From positions 282,592 through 346,591 of the forward strand of contig NZ_LMUI01000042.1 in the NCBI RefSeq assembly GCF_009765995.1: a DNA stretch of 64,000 bases, given 5' to 3'. The notes beneath the pieces were generated by a model. It did not search any database. It was not told the origin of the DNA and saw only the letters and a program-made list of their open reading frames with translations. Numbering within the stretch: the first letter of the stretch is position 1; each line of letters opens with the position of its first letter. The translations under genes and the position numbers were made by a program. The stretch is from Methylocapsa sp. S129 (GTDB lineage: Bacteria; Pseudomonadota; Alphaproteobacteria; Rhizobiales; Beijerinckiaceae). Below are positions 7,563 through 16,976 of this stretch, one piece after another.

Positions 7563-8411
7563 ATGATGATCAGGCTTTCCGGCGCTTCCACTATGCGGTT
7601 TCTCGCCATCGCGGGCGTCGCCTTTGCGCTTGCCGGCTGTGAGAGCACGGGCTTTGGCGGGCCGCCGACCGGCAATGTCGCGGAAGTCGAAGTCGACAAT
7701 TCAGGCGCAAGCTCGGTCAATATCGCCTCGTTGAGCGACGTCATCCAGCGCAATCCCAACGATTCGGTCGCCTATAATACGCGCGGCGCCGCCTATGCGA
7801 AGATCGGGCGCTATCAGAACGCCATCGAGGATTTCACCAAGGCGGTGCAGATCGACCCCAATTTCGCCGGCGCCTATACGAATCGCGCGCTGGCCTATCG
7901 CCAGATTCAAAAAGACGGACCGGCGCTGGCCGATTTCAATCAGGCGATCGTCGCCAATCCCAAACATGCCGCCGCTTATCTCGGTCGCGCCAATCTGCTG
8001 CGCTCGCAGGGCCATTTGCCCGAAGCGCTGGCCGATCTCAATCAGGCGATCGCGCTCAACCCCGAAGGCGCGCAGGCCTTTCACGCGCGCGGGCTGATCT
8101 ATCAGCGCCAGGGCAATCACCCGCAGGCGATCACCGATTTCAACAATGCGATCGATCGCGATCCCTTCGCCGGGGCTCCTTATCTGGCGCGCGGGCAGAG
8201 CCTGCTCGCCACCGGCAAATATGACGCGGCGATCGAGGATTTTAACGCCGCCTTGAATGTCGATGCGAAAAATGCGGATGGCTGGGCGGGCCTTGGCATC
8301 GCTTATGAGAAACAGAACAACAAGGTCAAGGCGATGGAATCCTACAGCCACGCCATCGCGGTCGATGCGTCGAACCAGACAGCGCGCGACGGCATGGCGC
8401 GCCTGCGCTAA
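7563..8411 (+). CDS. TPR-repeat lipoprotein
   Basis: The N-terminus is a lipoprotein signal peptide with lipobox 'LAGC' (23-26), so the mature protein should begin at C26 and be lipid-anchored in the cell envelope. The rest is a run of 34-residue tetratricopeptide repeats from about residue 58 to the end ('AYNTRGAAYAKIGRYQNAIEDF' and similar), about six in all, a scaffold for protein contacts. The ATG at 7563 is used; ATG 7566 or the internal ATG at 7593 ('MRFLAIAG') would also keep the signal peptide. NlpI-like proteins have this architecture, but the partner is unknown. Confidence 0.88.
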   Translation: MMIRLSGASTMRFLAIAGVAFALAGCESTGFGGPPTGNVAEVEVDNSGASSVNIASLSDVIQRNPNDSVAYNTRGAAYAKIGRYQNAIEDFTKAVQIDPNFAGAYTNRALAYRQIQKDGPALADFNQAIVANPKHAAAYLGRANLLRSQGHLPEALADLNQAIALNPEGAQAFHARGLIYQRQGNHPQAITDFNNAIDRDPFAGAPYLARGQSLLATGKYDAAIEDFNAALNVDAKNADGWAGLGIAYEKQNNKVKAMESYSHAIAVDASNQTARDGMARLR

Positions 8412-8423
8412 CGGCGACCCGCT

Positions 8424-9227
8424 TCAGGGCGCGGCGCGCGCCATCGCCTGATCGATCCATTGTACAACCTGCGGGATGACCGAGCCTAAGGCGAGATGGC
8501 CCGCGCCATCGACGCGGATGAAATCCTTGGGCTCGCGCGCCAGCGCAAACAGTCTCTCGGCGAAACGGATCGGGATTGTCGCATCGGCGGTTCCGTGAAC
8601 CATCAGCGCCGGCGCGGCGACCTGGCCGATTTTATCGTCGGAACGGAATGTGTCGACCATCAGCAGGCGCACGGGAAACATCCAGAACTTGGCCGCCGCG
8701 ACGTCGACGATCGACGAATAGGGCGAGTCGAGAACGAGCGCGCCGATCTTATGGCGCGCTGCGAGGTCAATGGCGACGCCCGTGCCCAGCGATTCGCCCA
8801 TGGCGACGATGCGGCCGGCGGGAACGCCGAGGGCAAGCGCTTTGGCGTAGGTCGCCTCTCCATCGCGCAGAAGGCCTTGTTCCGATGGCGCGCCGGTTGA
8901 GCCGGCGTAGCCTCGATATTCGACCGCGAGCAAGCCGTTGCCGGAAGCGGTGAGCCTCTTGAACCGCTCGTTGCGCGCCGCCAGACCATCGGCGTTGCCG
9001 TGAAAATAAAGGATCAGCGGTTTGCCCGCGGCCGGCGCGACGTACCAGGCGAGGAGCGTTTCGCCATCGTCGGTTTGCAGGTGAAGCGCCTGGGCGTTGG
9101 GCAATCCCACCGCGGCCGGCGCGACTTCTGAGGCGTTTGGGAAGTAAAGCAGCTTACGCTGCCCGAGAGCGATCGCCGCCAGCGCGACAATATAAAGAAC
9201 GACGCAGGCGAGGAGGATGAATGTCAT
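8424..9227 (-). CDS. Membrane-anchored alpha/beta hydrolase (BEM46/YfhR-like)
   Basis: A 267-residue protein with one N-terminal membrane segment (residues 3-22) followed by an alpha/beta hydrolase domain. The oxyanion 'YFHGNADG' motif (74-81), nucleophile elbow 'GESLG' (144-148, Ser146), acid in 'HGTADATIP' and the C-terminal His in 'GAGHLAL' make a complete catalytic triad. ATG at 9227 follows an AAGGGG stretch and a hairpin; the frame stays open to a TTG at 9284 that would overlap pntB's stop, which is less likely. Substrate unknown; the family includes peptidases and esterases. It lies directly downstream of the transhydrogenase operon on the same strand. Confidence 0.88.
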   Translation of the reverse strand: MTFILLACVVLYIVALAAIALGQRKLLYFPNASEVAPAAVGLPNAQALHLQTDDGETLLAWYVAPAAGKPLILYFHGNADGLAARNERFKRLTASGNGLLAVEYRGYAGSTGAPSEQGLLRDGEATYAKALALGVPAGRIVAMGESLGTGVAIDLAARHKIGALVLDSPYSSIVDVAAAKFWMFPVRLLMVDTFRSDDKIGQVAAPALMVHGTADATIPIRFAERLFALAREPKDFIRVDGAGHLALGSVIPQVVQWIDQAMARAAP

Positions 9228-9250
9228 GATCCCCTTTGCTCGTCCGCGCC

Positions 9251-9273
9251 TGCGAGTCCGTTTCGGACTCGCA
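9251..9273 (-). terminator. Hairpin between pntB and the hydrolase gene
   Basis: TGCGAGTCCG (9251-9260) and CGGACTCGCA (9264-9273) form a perfect 10-bp stem with a 3-nt loop. It lies immediately after the pntB stop on the minus strand. There is no T-run after it in that direction, so it may be a processing or stabilising hairpin rather than a full intrinsic terminator. Confidence 0.5.
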
Positions 9274-9280
9274 ACGCTCG

Positions 9281-10681
9281 TCAATGCGCGAGCGCTTTGA
9301 CGATCGAATCGGTGACCTTCTTGGCGTCGCCAAACAGCATCATCGTATTGTCGCGAAAGAACAGTTCGTTCTCGACGCCGGCATAGCCCGAACCCATGCC
9401 GCGCTTGACGAACAGCACCGTCTTGGCCTTCTCGACATCCAGGATCGGCATGCCGAATATCGGCGATTTCGGATCGGTCTTGGCGGCCGGATTGGTCACG
9501 TCATTGGCCCCGATGACATAAGCGACGTCGGCCTGCGCGAATTCGCTATTGATGTCCTCGAGCTCGAACACTTCGTCGTAAGGCACATTGGCTTCGGCGA
9601 GCAGCACGTTCATATGGCCCGGCATGCGCCCGGCCACGGGATGAATCGCGTATTTGACCTCGACGCCCTCTTTCTTGAGGATATCGGCCATTTCGCGCAA
9701 GGCGTGCTGCGCCTGGGCGACCGCCATGCCATAGCCCGGCACGATGATGACCTTTGAAGCGTTTTTCATCATGAACGCGGCGTCGTCGGCCGAGCCCTGC
9801 TTGACCGGCCGCTGCTCGGCGGCGCCGGCCGCGCTCGCCACTTCGCCGCCAAAGCCGCCCAGAATGACGGCGATGAACGAGCGGTTCATCCCCTTGCACA
9901 TGATGTAGGAGAGGATGGCGCCCGACGAGCCGACCAAAGCGCCGGTGATGATGAGCGCGAGATTGCCAAGCGTAAAGCCGATGCCGGCCGCCGCCCAGCC
10001 CGAATAGGAATTGAGCATCGACACGACGACGGGCATGTCGGCGCCGCCGATCGGCACGATCAGCAAGACGCCGAGCGCCAGCGCCGCCAGCGCAATCAGC
10101 CAGAAGAAGATGGTCGACTGGGTCGTGACGAACAGGATGACCATCAGCACAAGCGCAATGCCGAGGGCGAGATTGATGACATGGCGCTGCGGCAGCATGA
10201 TCGGCTTGCCCGACATGCGCCCGTCCAGCTTCAGGAAGGCGATGATCGAGCCCGTGAACGTCATCGCGCCGATCGCCAGACCGACCGACATTTCGACGAG
10301 GCTGGCGCCGTGGATGTCGCCGCGCTCGCCGATGCCGAAAGCCTGCGGCGCATAGAGCGCGCCAGCGGCCACCAGAACGGCGGCGAGCCCGACCAGCGAA
10401 TGGAACATCGCCACAAGCTGCGGCATGGCGGTCATTTGCACCGTGCGCGCGCGCCAGACGCCGATGCCGCCGCCGATCGCGAAGCCGGCGACGACCAGAA
10501 CCCAGGAGAAGAAACTCGCCGGCGGGCTGAGCGCGAGCGTCGTCAGCACTGCGATGCCCATGCCGATCATGCCGAAGCGATTGCCCTGGCGGGAGCTGGC
10601 GGGCGAAGACAGGCCGCGCAGAGCCAGAATGAACAGCACGCCCGCGACGAGATAGAGAAGAGCGGCGAGGTTCGCGTTCAC
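9281..10681 (-). CDS. pntB: NAD(P) transhydrogenase subunit beta
   Basis: PntB forms the second half of the membrane channel and the NADP(H)-binding domain III of proton-translocating transhydrogenase, which makes NADPH from NADH using the proton gradient. About the first 260 residues hold a series of membrane helices; the C-terminal domain carries '[12 protein letters not shown]' and '[10 protein letters not shown]' of the NADP site. At 466 residues it has the standard length. It starts with GTG at 10681, overlapping the pntAB stop (GTGA), which shows tight coupling. Confidence 0.97.
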   Translation of the reverse strand: MNANLAALLYLVAGVLFILALRGLSSPASSRQGNRFGMIGMGIAVLTTLALSPPASFFSWVLVVAGFAIGGGIGVWRARTVQMTAMPQLVAMFHSLVGLAAVLVAAGALYAPQAFGIGERGDIHGASLVEMSVGLAIGAMTFTGSIIAFLKLDGRMSGKPIMLPQRHVINLALGIALVLMVILFVTTQSTIFFWLIALAALALGVLLIVPIGGADMPVVVSMLNSYSGWAAAGIGFTLGNLALIITGALVGSSGAILSYIMCKGMNRSFIAVILGGFGGEVASAAGAAEQRPVKQGSADDAAFMMKNASKVIIVPGYGMAVAQAQHALREMADILKKEGVEVKYAIHPVAGRMPGHMNVLLAEANVPYDEVFELEDINSEFAQADVAYVIGANDVTNPAAKTDPKSPIFGMPILDVEKAKTVLFVKRGMGSGYAGVENELFFRDNTMMLFGDAKKVTDSIVKALAH

Positions 10682-11109
10682 TTGGCCGCCCCTTTCTTCT
10701 TATACATTGCGAGCATGCGCTCGGTGACCGTGAAGCCGCCGAATATGTTCACCGAGGCGAGGATCAAAGCGAGAAATCCGACCAGCCGCGCAAAGCCCGA
10801 GCCGCTCTCGACACCGCCGACGCCGACCGACAGCAGCGCTCCGACGACGATCACCGAGGAAATCGCATTGGTGACGGACATCAGCGGCGTATGCAGCGCC
10901 GGCGTCACCGACCAGACGACGTAATAGCCGACGAACACCGCGAGAGCGAAAATCGCGAGACGAAACACGAAAGGATCGATCGCTCCGCCGGTGGCGGCAT
11001 GGCCGGCGGCGGCCAGTTGCTCCGCATAGGCTTGCGCGGCGCCGGCCGCCTGTTCGGCGGCGTCGGCCGCGGCTTTCAGTTTGGCGACGGTCTGATCGAG
11101 ATTGTCCAT
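10678..11109 (-). CDS. pntAB: NAD(P) transhydrogenase subunit alpha part 2
   Basis: This 143-residue protein is the membrane half of the split alpha subunit found in many alphaproteobacteria. After a cytosolic alanine-rich helix (1-45) it has membrane segments including '[18 protein letters not shown]' and '[17 protein letters not shown]', and ends with a short basic tail. It lies between pntAA (57 bp upstream) and pntB (4-bp overlap) in one operon. Confidence 0.95.
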   Translation of the reverse strand: MDNLDQTVAKLKAAADAAEQAAGAAQAYAEQLAAAGHAATGGAIDPFVFRLAIFALAVFVGYYVVWSVTPALHTPLMSVTNAISSVIVVGALLSVGVGGVESGSGFARLVGFLALILASVNIFGGFTVTERMLAMYKKKGAAK

Positions 11110-11166
11110 TTGGCCCTCTTTGGCGTCAAAGGCGCAGGCCGAGCCTACGTCAGTCGGTCCGGGTCA

Positions 11167-12303
11167 TCATTCGGGTTTGGGCTGGAAGTTGGGATGAACG
11201 ATCGCGCCGTCGCGGGTCAGGCATGTCGCCTTGACCAGTTCGTCGTCCCAATTGACCTTCAAGGATTGGCTCGCCTTGTCGATCAGGGTTTCGACAAACG
11301 CGTAGAGATTGCGCGCATAGAGGCTGGAGGCGGTCGCGGCGAGCCGGGTGACGCTGGAATAGCCGACGATCTTGACGCCGCCCGATGTCGTCACCAGTTC
11401 GCCCGCCTTGGCCAATTCGCAATTGCCGCCGCGCTCGACCGCCAGATCGACAATGACCGAACCTGGCCGCATCGACTGAATCATGTCGGCGGTGATCAGG
11501 CGCGGCGCGGGCCGGCCCGGAATCAGCGCGGTCGTCACCACGACATCCTGCTTGGCGATGTGGGAGGCGACCAAAGCCGCCTGCTTGGCTTTATACTCGG
11601 CGGACATTTCCTTGGCGTAGCCGCCCGATGTCTCGGCCTGCTTGAATTCGTCGTCCTCGACGGCGACGAATTTCGCGCCCAGGGATTCGACCTGTTCCTT
11701 GGTGGCGGGGCGCACGTCGGTGGCGGTCACGACGGCGCCGAGGCGCCGCGCGGTCGCGATCGCCTGCAAGCCGGCGACGCCGACGCCCATGATGAAAAAC
11801 TTGGCGGCCGGAACTGTCCCCGCCGGCGTCATCATCATCGGCAGGGCGCGGCCATATTCGCTCGCCGCGTCGATCACCGCGCGATAGCCGGCGAGATTCG
11901 CCTGGCTGGAAAGCACGTCCATGACCTGCGCGCGCGTGATACGCGGCATCAATTCCATCGCGAAAGCGTCGACGCCGGCCTTGGCCATCGCCTCGATCGC
12001 GGGGCCATGGCCGTAAGGGTCCATGATGGCGACGACGAGCGCGCCGCGCTTGATCTGGGTCAGCTCCATGCCGCTCGGGCGGCGCACTTTAAGCAGGACA
12101 TCGGCGCTGGAGAGAACCTCGGCGGCCGGCGCCATTCTGGCGCCCGCGCCCTGATAATCAGCGTCGGTCACGCCCGCGCTCAGGCCCGCGCCATGCTGGA
12201 CGACGAATTCCGCGCCGAGCGCGACGAATTTCTTGACGGTTTCCGCGCTTGCGGCGACGCGCGTCTCCAACGGATCGGTTTCGGCGACAACCCCAATCAG
12301 CAT
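11167..12303 (-). CDS. pntAA: NAD(P) transhydrogenase subunit alpha part 1
   Basis: This 378-residue soluble NAD(H)-binding domain I resembles alanine dehydrogenase. Visible features include 'GAGLSAGVTDADY' near the N-terminus, the nucleotide-binding loop 'GVGVAGLQAIATARRLGA' and 'TTALIPGRPAPRLI' in the C-terminal part. The ATG at 12303 is preceded by AGAGGAT. Gene order pntAA-pntAB-pntB on the minus strand is the usual split arrangement in this class. It is the first gene of the operon, with the oxidase subunit IV gene 65 bp upstream on the same strand. Confidence 0.96.
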   Translation of the reverse strand: MLIGVVAETDPLETRVAASAETVKKFVALGAEFVVQHGAGLSAGVTDADYQGAGARMAPAAEVLSSADVLLKVRRPSGMELTQIKRGALVVAIMDPYGHGPAIEAMAKAGVDAFAMELMPRITRAQVMDVLSSQANLAGYRAVIDAASEYGRALPMMMTPAGTVPAAKFFIMGVGVAGLQAIATARRLGAVVTATDVRPATKEQVESLGAKFVAVEDDEFKQAETSGGYAKEMSAEYKAKQAALVASHIAKQDVVVTTALIPGRPAPRLITADMIQSMRPGSVIVDLAVERGGNCELAKAGELVTTSGGVKIVGYSSVTRLAATASSLYARNLYAFVETLIDKASQSLKVNWDDELVKATCLTRDGAIVHPNFQPKPE

Positions 12304-12368
12304 GGGTCAATCCTCTAGCGACGGGAGACGATAGGGAGGAGCGCTTGGCCGCCGCAAAGCGCCATTCG

Positions 12369-12653
12369 CTAAAGGACGATGCAGGCCAAGCCCAGCAGCA
12401 CCAGCACCGGGAGGACAGCGCGCCAGGTCAGGCCCGACATGCTGCCGAACGTCGCGGCGCCGATGGTGAGCACAAAGCCGATCAGGGCGATCGCCCCTTG
12501 GCCCTTGAGGCCCCAAAGAACAAGCTCGAGCACAATGCAGATGAGCGTGACGACGCTCGTTTCGGTCAGCGCGATAAAGGCTGCGTAGGTCGCCTCGTGA
12601 GCCGGCATATCCATGCCATTGTCCGCCGTCGCCGCCGAATGATCGTCCGCCAT
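12369..12653 (-). CDS. aa3-type cytochrome c oxidase subunit IV
   Basis: A 94-residue protein with a short cytosolic N-terminus carrying the family's 'DMPAHEATYAAFI' motif and then two or three hydrophobic helices ('TLICIVLELVLWGL', 'AIALIGFVLTIGAATFG', 'VLPVLVLLGLACIVL'). It matches the small bacterial aa3 oxidase subunit IV, although this copy has more hydrophobic segments than the usual single helix, which is worth noting. It sits away from the main cox genes, upstream of the transhydrogenase genes on the same strand. Confidence 0.8.
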   Translation of the reverse strand: MADDHSAATADNGMDMPAHEATYAAFIALTETSVVTLICIVLELVLWGLKGQGAIALIGFVLTIGAATFGSMSGLTWRAVLPVLVLLGLACIVL

Positions 12654-12839
12654 GCCATAGCCTCAATGCGCCCAGAGAACCGTTGGCCTCGCATTTACCG
12701 CAAAGCGCGGGGGATCGCAACGATACAAAGCGCCGCAACGCAAGCGCCTGGCGCCCCCGACGAAACGACGCCAAAGCGAGGTTCATGCGGCTTGCGGCCT
12801 TGACGCGAGGGGGCGCATCAGCGCATCACCGCTGGACCG

Positions 12840-13664
12840 ATGCCGCTCCTCGCCTTGCCCTTTCCCGCGATCGATCCGATCCTCATTCAGTTGGGTCCGC
12901 TCGCCATTCGCTGGTATGCGCTGTCTTATATCGCGGGCCTCATCCTCGGCTGGGCGCTGATCCGTCGCATTCTCGTCGCCGAGTCCCTATGGCGCGGCGC
13001 GGCGCGGCCAAGCCCCGTCAGCATCGACGATCTGCTGGTCTATTGCGCCATCGGCGTCATCGTGGGCGGGCGTCTGGGCAATGTGCTGTTTTACGATCCG
13101 GGCTATTACTTCGCGCATCCGATCGAAATTTTCAAAATCTGGGAAGGCGGCATGGCCTTCCACGGCGGCCTGATCGGCGCGCTGATCGGCATCGTTCTGT
13201 TCTCCCGGCGCTATCAAGCGCCGACTCTCACCGTGCTCGATCTGGCCTGCCTCGTCGCGCCGATCGGCATTTTCTTTGCGCGCATCGCCAATTTCATCAA
13301 GCCTGAACTTTGGGGTCGCCCGACCGATGTTCCCTGGGCGGTCATTTTTCCCGGCACTGACGGGCTGCCGCGTCATCCCAGCCAGATCTACGAGGCGTTG
13401 CTCGAGGGACTGGCTTTGTTCGTCATTCTGTCGATCGCGGCGCGCCTCGGCGCATTGCGCCGTCCGGGCTTGATCGCGGGCGCTTTTGGCGCGCTCTACG
13501 GCCTCGCGCGCATCTTTTGCGAATTCTATCGCGATCCCGATCCTCGCCTGGAGGACCTTGGCGGCGGCTTGACCATGGGGATGGTATTGTCCGCGCCGCT
13601 GGCTATCATCGGTCTGGGGCTGATCGGCTGGAGCCTGCGAAAGGGGCCGGGGGGGCGCCAATGA
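12840..13664 (+). CDS. lgt: Prolipoprotein diacylglyceryl transferase
   Basis: Lgt transfers diacylglycerol from phosphatidylglycerol to the lipobox cysteine of prolipoproteins in the inner membrane. Family motifs are present in order: 'IRWYALSYIAGL', 'GGRLGNVLFYDP', 'GGMAFHGGLIGALIGI', 'FARIANFIKPELWGRPT' and 'HPSQIYEALLEG'. The length of 274 residues and multiple membrane helices are typical. It starts a lgt-midA-pgeF operon, each gene overlapping the next by 4 bp. Substrates in this window include the TPR lipoprotein and BamD. Confidence 0.96.
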   Translation: MPLLALPFPAIDPILIQLGPLAIRWYALSYIAGLILGWALIRRILVAESLWRGAARPSPVSIDDLLVYCAIGVIVGGRLGNVLFYDPGYYFAHPIEIFKIWEGGMAFHGGLIGALIGIVLFSRRYQAPTLTVLDLACLVAPIGIFFARIANFIKPELWGRPTDVPWAVIFPGTDGLPRHPSQIYEALLEGLALFVILSIAARLGALRRPGLIAGAFGALYGLARIFCEFYRDPDPRLEDLGGGLTMGMVLSAPLAIIGLGLIGWSLRKGPGGRQ

Positions 13665-14755
13665 GCGCGCTGGGGGATGAGATAAAAGCGTTGATCGGCC
13701 AGGAAGGCCCGATCTCGCTGGAGCGTTACATGGCTTTGGCGCTCACTCACCCGACGCATGGCTATTACATGAAGCGCGACCCCTTCGGGGCGGAAGGAGA
13801 TTTCACCACGGCGCCGGAAATCAGCCAGATGTTTGGCGAATTGCTGGGGCTGTGGGCGGCCGAAGTATGGACGGCGATGGACAGTCCCAACCCGTTGCGG
13901 CTGATCGAATTTGGCCCGGGCCGCGGCACTTTGATGAGCGACGCCTTGCGCGCGTCGCGCGTCGCGCCCGATTTTCGCGCCGCGCTCGATGTTTGCCTGA
14001 TCGAGACGAGCCCGACCCTGGCGGCCGTCCAGCACGATACGCTATTGACGGCGGGCGCCGCCGTCTCCTGGGCGGCGCAGTTGGACGAAGCGCCGGACGG
14101 TCCGGCCATTATGATCGCCAATGAATTCCTCGATGCGCTGCCGATCCGCCAATATGTGCGCGGCCCACGCGGCTGGTGCGAGCGACAGGTCGGCCTCGAC
14201 AGCGCCGGCAATCTGGCGTTCGGCCTTTCCCCGGAGCCCGAACGCTTCATCAAGGCGCAGGCGCAAGAGGGCGATGTGCTCGAAGTCGGCGCGGTCGGTC
14301 ATCGTCTGATGTTCGCGCTGGGCGCGCGTCTGGCGCGGCAGGGCGGCGCCGCTTTGTTTATCGACTACGGCCATACCGCAACGGGTTTCGGCGACACGCT
14401 GCAGGCTTTGCGCGCGCATCGCATGGTCGATCCTTTGACGGAGCCGGGCGAAGCCGACATTACCGCCCATGTCGATTTCGCCGCGATGGCGCGCAGCGCG
14501 CGCGCCGCCGGGGCCGTCGTCTACGGACCGATCGATCAGGGCGATTTTCTCAAGGTGCTTGGCCTCGATCAGCGCGCGCAGGCCTTGATCAGCCGCGCCG
14601 GTGCCGCCCAGGCCGCCGATGTCGAGGCGGCGCGGGAGCGACTGTCCGGCAAGAGCGTGGGCGGAATGGGCGCCTTGTTCAAGGTCATGGCGGTCGCTCA
14701 TCGTCAATTGCCCGTCCCGCCCGGGTTTCATGGGCTCTCGGGGGCGGCGGCGTGA
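13661..14755 (+). CDS. MidA/NDUFAF7-family SAM-dependent methyltransferase
   Basis: A 364-residue protein starting in the ATGA overlap with lgt. It shows the family N-terminus 'ISLERYMALALTHPTHGYYM', then 'DFTTAPEISQMFGELLG', the SAM-binding 'LIEFGPGRGTLMSD', and 'IANEFLDALPI'. The eukaryotic homologue NDUFAF7/MidA methylates an arginine of a complex I subunit during assembly; the bacterial role is inferred to be similar protein methylation but is not established. The association with lgt and pgeF is conserved in alphaproteobacteria. Confidence 0.93.
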   Translation: MSALGDEIKALIGQEGPISLERYMALALTHPTHGYYMKRDPFGAEGDFTTAPEISQMFGELLGLWAAEVWTAMDSPNPLRLIEFGPGRGTLMSDALRASRVAPDFRAALDVCLIETSPTLAAVQHDTLLTAGAAVSWAAQLDEAPDGPAIMIANEFLDALPIRQYVRGPRGWCERQVGLDSAGNLAFGLSPEPERFIKAQAQEGDVLEVGAVGHRLMFALGARLARQGGAALFIDYGHTATGFGDTLQALRAHRMVDPLTEPGEADITAHVDFAAMARSARAAGAVVYGPIDQGDFLKVLGLDQRAQALISRAGAAQAADVEAARERLSGKSVGGMGALFKVMAVAHRQLPVPPGFHGLSGAAA

Positions 14756-15534
14756 GCGACGCGGGCCTCGAATGTCTGCGCGCGGACGGCTTGGGCGCGT
14801 CTGGAATCGCCCATGCCTTCTTCACGCGCCGCGGCGGCGTTTCGCAAGGCGTTTACGCCTCGCTCAATGGCGGCGTCGGATCGCGCGACGATCCGGACGC
14901 CGTTCGCGACAATCGCGCTCGTATGGCCGCGACGCTCGGGATCGAGGCGTCGCGGCTGCTGATTCCCTATCAGGTGCATTCGCCCGACGCTTTGGCGGTC
15001 GTCGCGCCCTGGCCGTCCGATGCGCGGCCGCGATGCGACGCGCTCGTCACCGCCACGCCAGGGCTGGGGCTTGGCGTGACGGGGGCCGATTGCGGAATCA
15101 TCCTGTTCGCGGCGCCTTCGGCGGGCGTGATCGGCGCCGCCCATGCCGGCTGGCGCGGCGCGCTGAGCGGGATCATCGAGGCGACCGTCGCGGCGATGGA
15201 AGGGCTTGGCGCACGGGCCGGAGATATCGTCGCCGCGCTCGGCCCGACGATCGCGCAGCCCTCCTATGAAGTCGGCCCCGAATTTGTCGCGACTTTTGCG
15301 GCGGCCGAATCCGACGCCGGACGGTTCTTCGCGCCGAGCCGCAATCCGGGGCGTTCGATGTTCGATCTGCACGGCTTCATCGGCATGCGGGTCGCCCGTA
15401 GCGGCGTGACGCAATTCGAGGATCTCGGCCTCGACACTTATGCCGACGAAGAGCGCTTCTTCAGCTACCGCCGCGCGACCCATCGCAAAGAACCGGACTA
15501 TGGGCGCCTTGTGGCGGCGATTGCGCTGGTTTAG
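14752..15534 (+). CDS. pgeF: Peptidoglycan editing factor PgeF (YfiH/LACC1 family)
   Basis: GTG at 14752 overlaps the midA stop (GTGA) and gives 260 residues; the open frame upstream is antisense-like read-through and was discarded. Diagnostic motifs are 'RRGGVSQGVYASLNGG', 'YQVHSPDAL', 'GVTGADCGIILFA' and 'GAAHAGWRGALSG', the His/Cys metal and active-site set of the YfiH family. PgeF is reported to prevent misincorporation of L-Ser into peptidoglycan precursors in E. coli, while LACC1-type enzymes act on purine nucleosides; the activity here cannot be distinguished. It is the last gene of the lgt operon. Confidence 0.93.
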   Translation: MSDAGLECLRADGLGASGIAHAFFTRRGGVSQGVYASLNGGVGSRDDPDAVRDNRARMAATLGIEASRLLIPYQVHSPDALAVVAPWPSDARPRCDALVTATPGLGLGVTGADCGIILFAAPSAGVIGAAHAGWRGALSGIIEATVAAMEGLGARAGDIVAALGPTIAQPSYEVGPEFVATFAAAESDAGRFFAPSRNPGRSMFDLHGFIGMRVARSGVTQFEDLGLDTYADEERFFSYRRATHRKEPDYGRLVAAIALV

Positions 15535-15625
15535 GCGCGCCTGCCGCCCTGCGAGCGCGCCCATAATGGGCCGCAGCGGGATCGCCGACCGAATCGCGCG
15601 GCCAGCGCGCTCCCGACAAGCAGCC

Positions 15626-16738
15626 TCACGCCAGCAGCCTCCGCAATTCGGCCCGGATCGCCGCGCCCATCTCAGCGGTCGAGACGACGGCGCTGACGTC
15701 GCGGGCGATGTCGGCAGTGCGCAGTCCGGCGGCGAGCACGTTGGCGATCGCCTGTTCCGCCTTGTCCGCCGCCTCGTCGAGGCCGAGGGAATAGCGCAGG
15801 CACAAAGCGAGCGACCCGATCATCGCGATCGGGTTGGCGATGCCCTTGCCGGCGATATCGGGCGCTGAACCATGGACGGGCTCATAGAGCGCTCGGCGCT
15901 TGCCGGTTGTGGGGTCGGGCGCGCCGAGCGAGGCGGAGGGCAGCATGCCCAGCGATCCCGTGAGCATGGCGGCGACATCGGAGAGAAGATCGCCGAACAG
16001 ATTGTCGGTCACGATCACGTCGAATTGCGTCGGCCTGCGCACGAGTTGCATGCCGAGCGAGTCGGCGAGCTGGTGCTCCAGCGTCACATCGGCGAATTCA
16101 TGGCTATGCAGCGCAGTGATGACCTCGCGCCACAGCACGCCGGATTTCATCACGTTGTGTTTGTCCGCGGAAGTCACTTTGTTTTTGCGTTTGCGCGCCA
16201 GTTCGAAGGCGGCGCGGCCGACGCGCTCGATTTCGTGCGTATCGTAGACCTGCGTGTCGACGGCGCGCTTCCGGCCGTCGCCAAGGTCGATGATCGCTTT
16301 GGGCTCGCCGAAATAAATGCCGCCCGTCAATTCGCGCACGAACATCAGATCGAGGCTTTCGATCGCTTCGCGCTTCAGCGAGGAGGCGTCGGCCAAGGCG
16401 GGATAGCAAACCGCCGGGCGCAGATTGGCGAACAGGTCCATGTCCTTGCGCAGACGAAACAGGCCGGCCTCGGGACGTCTGTCGAAGGCGACGCTGTCCC
16501 ACTGCGGGCCGCCGACCGCGCCGAGCAGCACAGCGTCCGCCGCCCCGGCGAGGCGCATGTCGGAATCGGAAATCGCCTTGCCGTGGCTGTCATAGGCGGC
16601 GCCGCCGACCAGGCCCATTTCGGTCTCGAATTTGGCGACGCCAATCTGCCCGAGCAGATCGGCTGTTTTCAGCGCTTCCGCCATCACTTCCGGCCCGATG
16701 CCGTCGCCGGGCAACAGGAACAGCTTATAAGTGGGCAT
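15626..16738 (-). CDS. leuB: 3-isopropylmalate dehydrogenase
   Basis: LeuB oxidises and decarboxylates 3-isopropylmalate in leucine synthesis using NAD+. The sequence has the isocitrate/isopropylmalate dehydrogenase start 'LFLLPGDGIGPEVM', the substrate loop 'RPEAGLFRLRKDMDLFANLRP', 'MFVRELTGGIYFGEP' and the metal/NAD region 'DNLFGDLLSDVAAMLTGSLG' and 'EPVHGSAPDIAGKG'. Length of 370 residues is normal. It is convergent with pgeF and divergent from the toxin-antitoxin region; no leuCD are in the window. Confidence 0.97.
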   Translation of the reverse strand: MPTYKLFLLPGDGIGPEVMAEALKTADLLGQIGVAKFETEMGLVGGAAYDSHGKAISDSDMRLAGAADAVLLGAVGGPQWDSVAFDRRPEAGLFRLRKDMDLFANLRPAVCYPALADASSLKREAIESLDLMFVRELTGGIYFGEPKAIIDLGDGRKRAVDTQVYDTHEIERVGRAAFELARKRKNKVTSADKHNVMKSGVLWREVITALHSHEFADVTLEHQLADSLGMQLVRRPTQFDVIVTDNLFGDLLSDVAAMLTGSLGMLPSASLGAPDPTTGKRRALYEPVHGSAPDIAGKGIANPIAMIGSLALCLRYSLGLDEAADKAEQAIANVLAAGLRTADIARDVSAVVSTAEMGAAIRAELRRLLA

Positions 16739-16864
16739 AGGGTCTTTCCTCTCGTGACGCCGTCGCCGGGCAAGGTGAGAGGAATTTTATACTGGCACAA
16801 GATCGTAGTTTATCCTGGTATAAATTGTACTACTTGCGCGAGGGATCGCCCGCGAACCCCACGC

Positions 16865-16976
16865 CGTCTTGGCCGGACTTGTCCCAGCCATTCCACGCGG
16901 CGCAGCTTGGTCAAAACGTGCAAAGTGAAGCGCGGCGGCGCGGCGTGGAATGGCTGGGATAAGTCCGGCCAAGACG
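16865..16976. repeat. 34-bp near-perfect inverted repeat (intergenic palindromic element)
   Basis: Arms at 16865-16898 and 16943-16976 are reverse complements with one mismatch in 34 positions, around a 44-bp spacer. Translated, one arm gives the 'GMAGTSPAKT' peptide often mis-called as a gene in alphaproteobacterial genomes, suggesting a dispersed palindromic repeat. It lies in the 379-bp gap (16739-17117) between leuB and the antitoxin gene. The same gap holds a smaller inverted repeat TTTATAC/GTATAAA (16786-16792 and 16818-16824), AT-rich and near leuB's start, which may be part of the leuB promoter. Confidence 0.85.

Noticed and set aside
10891-12318. 475-residue plus-strand frame over the transhydrogenase genes
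   Set aside because: Antisense to pntAB and pntAA, whose sequence is unmistakable; composition is His/Arg/Gly-rich as expected from an antisense frame.
13517-13660. Longer start for the MidA-like methyltransferase inside lgt
   Set aside because: It would overlap lgt by 148 bp in another frame; ATG 13661 gives the conserved N-terminus with an ATGA overlap.
16787-16972. Small minus-strand frame containing 'GMAGTSPAKT'
   Set aside because: This peptide is the translation of the inverted repeat, a known kind of false gene.
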